NCBI GenBank assembly: GCA_023410575.1
Contig: JAEYPP010000053.1
Span: forward strand, 1 to 14,906
Reading direction: 5' to 3'
Source: Bacillota bacterium
GTDB lineage: Bacteria; Bacillota; Clostridia; Lachnospirales; Lachnospiraceae
Length of the DNA: 14,906 nt
The notes beneath the pieces were generated by a model. The model made no database searches. It was not told the DNA's origin and saw only the letters and a list, made by a program, of their open reading frames with translations. Position 1 is the stretch's first letter. Each line of letters starts with the position of its first letter. The position numbers were made by a program, and so were the translations under genes. Below, in pieces: positions 13,753 to 14,906 of this stretch.

Positions 13753-14370
13753 TTATGAATTATATCCCAATTCAGTTGGCAAATCATCCCACAGCTCTGT
13801 TCTTGTCTTATAATTTCTCAACCGTTCTAAAACTTTTGTATCTGAATTAGGATAAATTGTAAATCCATCTTCCTCGCCTTTTTCAGTACGGATAGGAAAA
13901 GCAAGGTATTCTTCATACAATGAGAACTGTGCATTCACACCTTCTTTGTTTCCTCTTGCGTCAAGGCGTATCCACTTTTTATGTTCATTTATATATACCC
14001 CATTTAGCCCGTGATAAATTAAAACAGGAGCAGACTCATCATCTAGAATCAATTTTTGATAACAAAATCCGGTTGGAATAGATTTACAACGTAACAAAGC
14101 AGCCAACAAGTGCGACTTTGCAAAACAAATTCCATGTCGCGCTTTTAAAACTTCTGATGCTGAACATGTTATAATATCCTCGTTTATATCTGCCGAATGT
14201 GAAACATTATCTCTCACAAATTCGTATACCTTTTTTATGTACGACACTTCACTGGCTGCCTCTTGATATAGTACATCTGCAAGTTGAGTTATGATTTCGT
14301 TTCCAAAATCAATTACATTATCTTCTTTTAAATATTCATCTATGCTATTCTCGAACAATGTTATACGCAT
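13753..14370 (-). CDS. Transglutaminase-like (cysteine protease fold) protein
   Basis: 205-aa soluble protein with the transglutaminase-like core. A helical lead-in IKKVYEFVRDNVSHS (45-59) is followed by HGICFAKSHLLAALLRC with probable nucleophile Cys82, then YHGLNGVYI with His120 and KKWIRLDARGNKEG with Asp137, in the correct Cys-His-Asp order and spacing. Bacterial members are usually peptidases or of unknown function rather than true transglutaminases. No export signal is seen, so it should act in the cytoplasm. The ATG at 14370 has GGAGG 6-7 nt upstream. It heads a two-gene operon with the unrecognised protein. Its substrate is not indicated by the sequence. Confidence 0.85.
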   Translation of the reverse strand: MRITLFENSIDEYLKEDNVIDFGNEIITQLADVLYQEAASEVSYIKKVYEFVRDNVSHSADINEDIITCSASEVLKARHGICFAKSHLLAALLRCKSIPTGFCYQKLILDDESAPVLIYHGLNGVYINEHKKWIRLDARGNKEGVNAQFSLYEEYLAFPIRTEKGEEDGFTIYPNSDTKVLERLRNYKTRTELWDDLPTELGYNS

Positions 14371-14442
14371 AACTAACCTCCACCAACGTTAAATTCATCT
14401 CTTAGCATTGCTTAATGTTATCTCCGTCTCTCTACTATATAC

Positions 14443-14471
14443 ACTATAACACAGATGCATTTCATTGAAAA
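14443..14471 (-). promoter_or_regulatory. Putative extended -10 promoter of the transglutaminase-like gene
   Basis: On the minus strand TGTTATAGT gives an extended -10 (TATAGT at 14443-14448). A weak -35-like TTTTCA (14466-14471) is 17 bp upstream. A better TTGACA (14473-14478) is 24 bp from the -10, too far to pair with it. The leader would be about 65 nt. Confidence 0.4.
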
Positions 14472-14669
14472 CTGTCAATATCCCTACAAAAACCCTACAG
14501 AACCACTTCGTAACATAATCAAATGCATCAGAATATATCCTTTGCTCATTATAACTATATCAATATTTTACAAATCATGAAAGAGGGATTTCGGGTGGTT
14601 TAGAGTGGAATTTGGGGTGAATTTACCGAAGAAAATATACGATGGAACTCTTTCTGATCAATCTATCCT

Positions 14670-14749
14670 AAATCACAAACACTCTACAAACTAGCAGGGC
14701 TACCTACTCTCTAAATCCAGCCCTTATACACCTCCCGTGTTTGTGATTT
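14670..14749. repeat. Inverted repeat with nested stem
   Basis: AAATCACAAACAC (14670-14682) is inverted perfectly at 14737-14749. Between them AGGGCT (14696-14701) and AGCCCT (14719-14724) can form an inner stem. The outer left arm is part of the 26-bp direct repeat, so each repeat copy may begin such a hairpin. Confidence 0.6.
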
Positions 14750-14763
14750 CAAAACCTACCGAA

Positions 14764-14872
14764 AGAAGGTACATTACTTGTATATTTTCGGAGTGCCTTA
14801 CAAGTCCCACATGTTTTTTGTGGGCTTGTGAGCGTAGCGCGCCGAAGAAAATATACAAATAATGTACCTTCT
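14764..14872. repeat. 109-bp long-stem palindrome
   Basis: Arm 14764-14791 pairs with 14842-14872 over 28 positions with one mismatch and one 3-base bulge. Inside, ACAAG-T-CCCACA (14800-14811) pairs with 14819-14829 around a 7-base loop. There is no T-run after either stem, so it is not a terminator. The right arm starts with the CCGAAGAAAATATAC direct-repeat block. It resembles the nested element at 11525-11726 in plan, though not in sequence. Confidence 0.75.
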
Positions 14873-14906
14873 TAATTGATTATCCTAAATCACAAACACT
14901 CTACAA

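Larger units (their letters stand above)
14626..14906. repeat. Direct repeat with 216-217-bp period reaching the window edge
   Basis: CCGAAGAAAATATAC occurs at 14626-14640 and 14842-14856. A 26-bp block beginning TATCCTAAATCACAAACACT occurs at 14664-14689 and 14881-14906. The 23-24 bp between the two blocks is only partly similar. This marks the end of two copies of one unit in tandem, the second running off the right edge. No gene lies in 14371-14906; this repeat and its palindromes account for most of the stretch. Confidence 0.75.

Overview
The window is AT-rich and carries a minus-strand division and cell wall (dcw) cluster of a Gram-positive, spore-forming-type Clostridia. The low GC, strong AGGAGG ribosome binding sites, tandem class B PBPs, SEDS gene and murA-ftsQ-ftsZ tail suggest the Lachnospiraceae (Clostridium phytofermentans-like). 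The taxon is inferred from gene content and protein style, not from a search.

Region 1 (about 11404 down to 1) is the dcw cluster, all on the minus strand, in transcription order: mraZ, rsmH, ftsL-like, a first class B PBP, a second class B PBP with one PASTA domain (SpoVD-like), murD, ftsW/spoVE, murA, ftsQ/divIB and the 5' end of ftsZ, which runs off the left edge. MraZ has a sigmaA-type promoter followed by five 10-bp-phased GTGG-type boxes, a textbook MraZ autoregulatory operator. The cluster is not one uninterrupted transcription unit by sequence: a strong intrinsic terminator-like hairpin, preceded by its own promoter-like sequence, lies between ftsL and the first PBP, and ftsZ has its own promoter-like sequence with a leader of about 165 nt. 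The genes expected around murD and ftsW in related clusters (murE, murF, mraY, murG) are absent here, as is ftsA before ftsZ.

Region 2 (11405-12027) is gene-free and rich in symmetry: a duplicated 19-nt motif with a TGACGTCA palindrome, a 202-bp nested palindromic element with perfect 23-bp arms, a plus-strand hairpin with a T-run, a perfect 20-bp inverted repeat, and the intrinsic terminator of the next gene.

Region 3 (12028-14471) is a small minus-strand accessory group: a transglutaminase-like cysteine-protease-fold protein and an unrecognised 156-aa protein in one apparent operon closed by a GAAA-tetraloop terminator, then a cytoplasmic serine beta-lactamase-like (class C/PF00144 type) protein with its own promoter and terminator.

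Region 4 (14472-14906) has no gene. It holds another palindromic element (an imperfect 28-bp stem around a smaller hairpin) and a direct repeat with a 216-217-bp period that reaches the right edge. No rRNA, tRNA, CRISPR array or transposase was seen. The most unusual material is the non-coding palindromic DNA in regions 2 and 4 and the terminator inside the dcw cluster.
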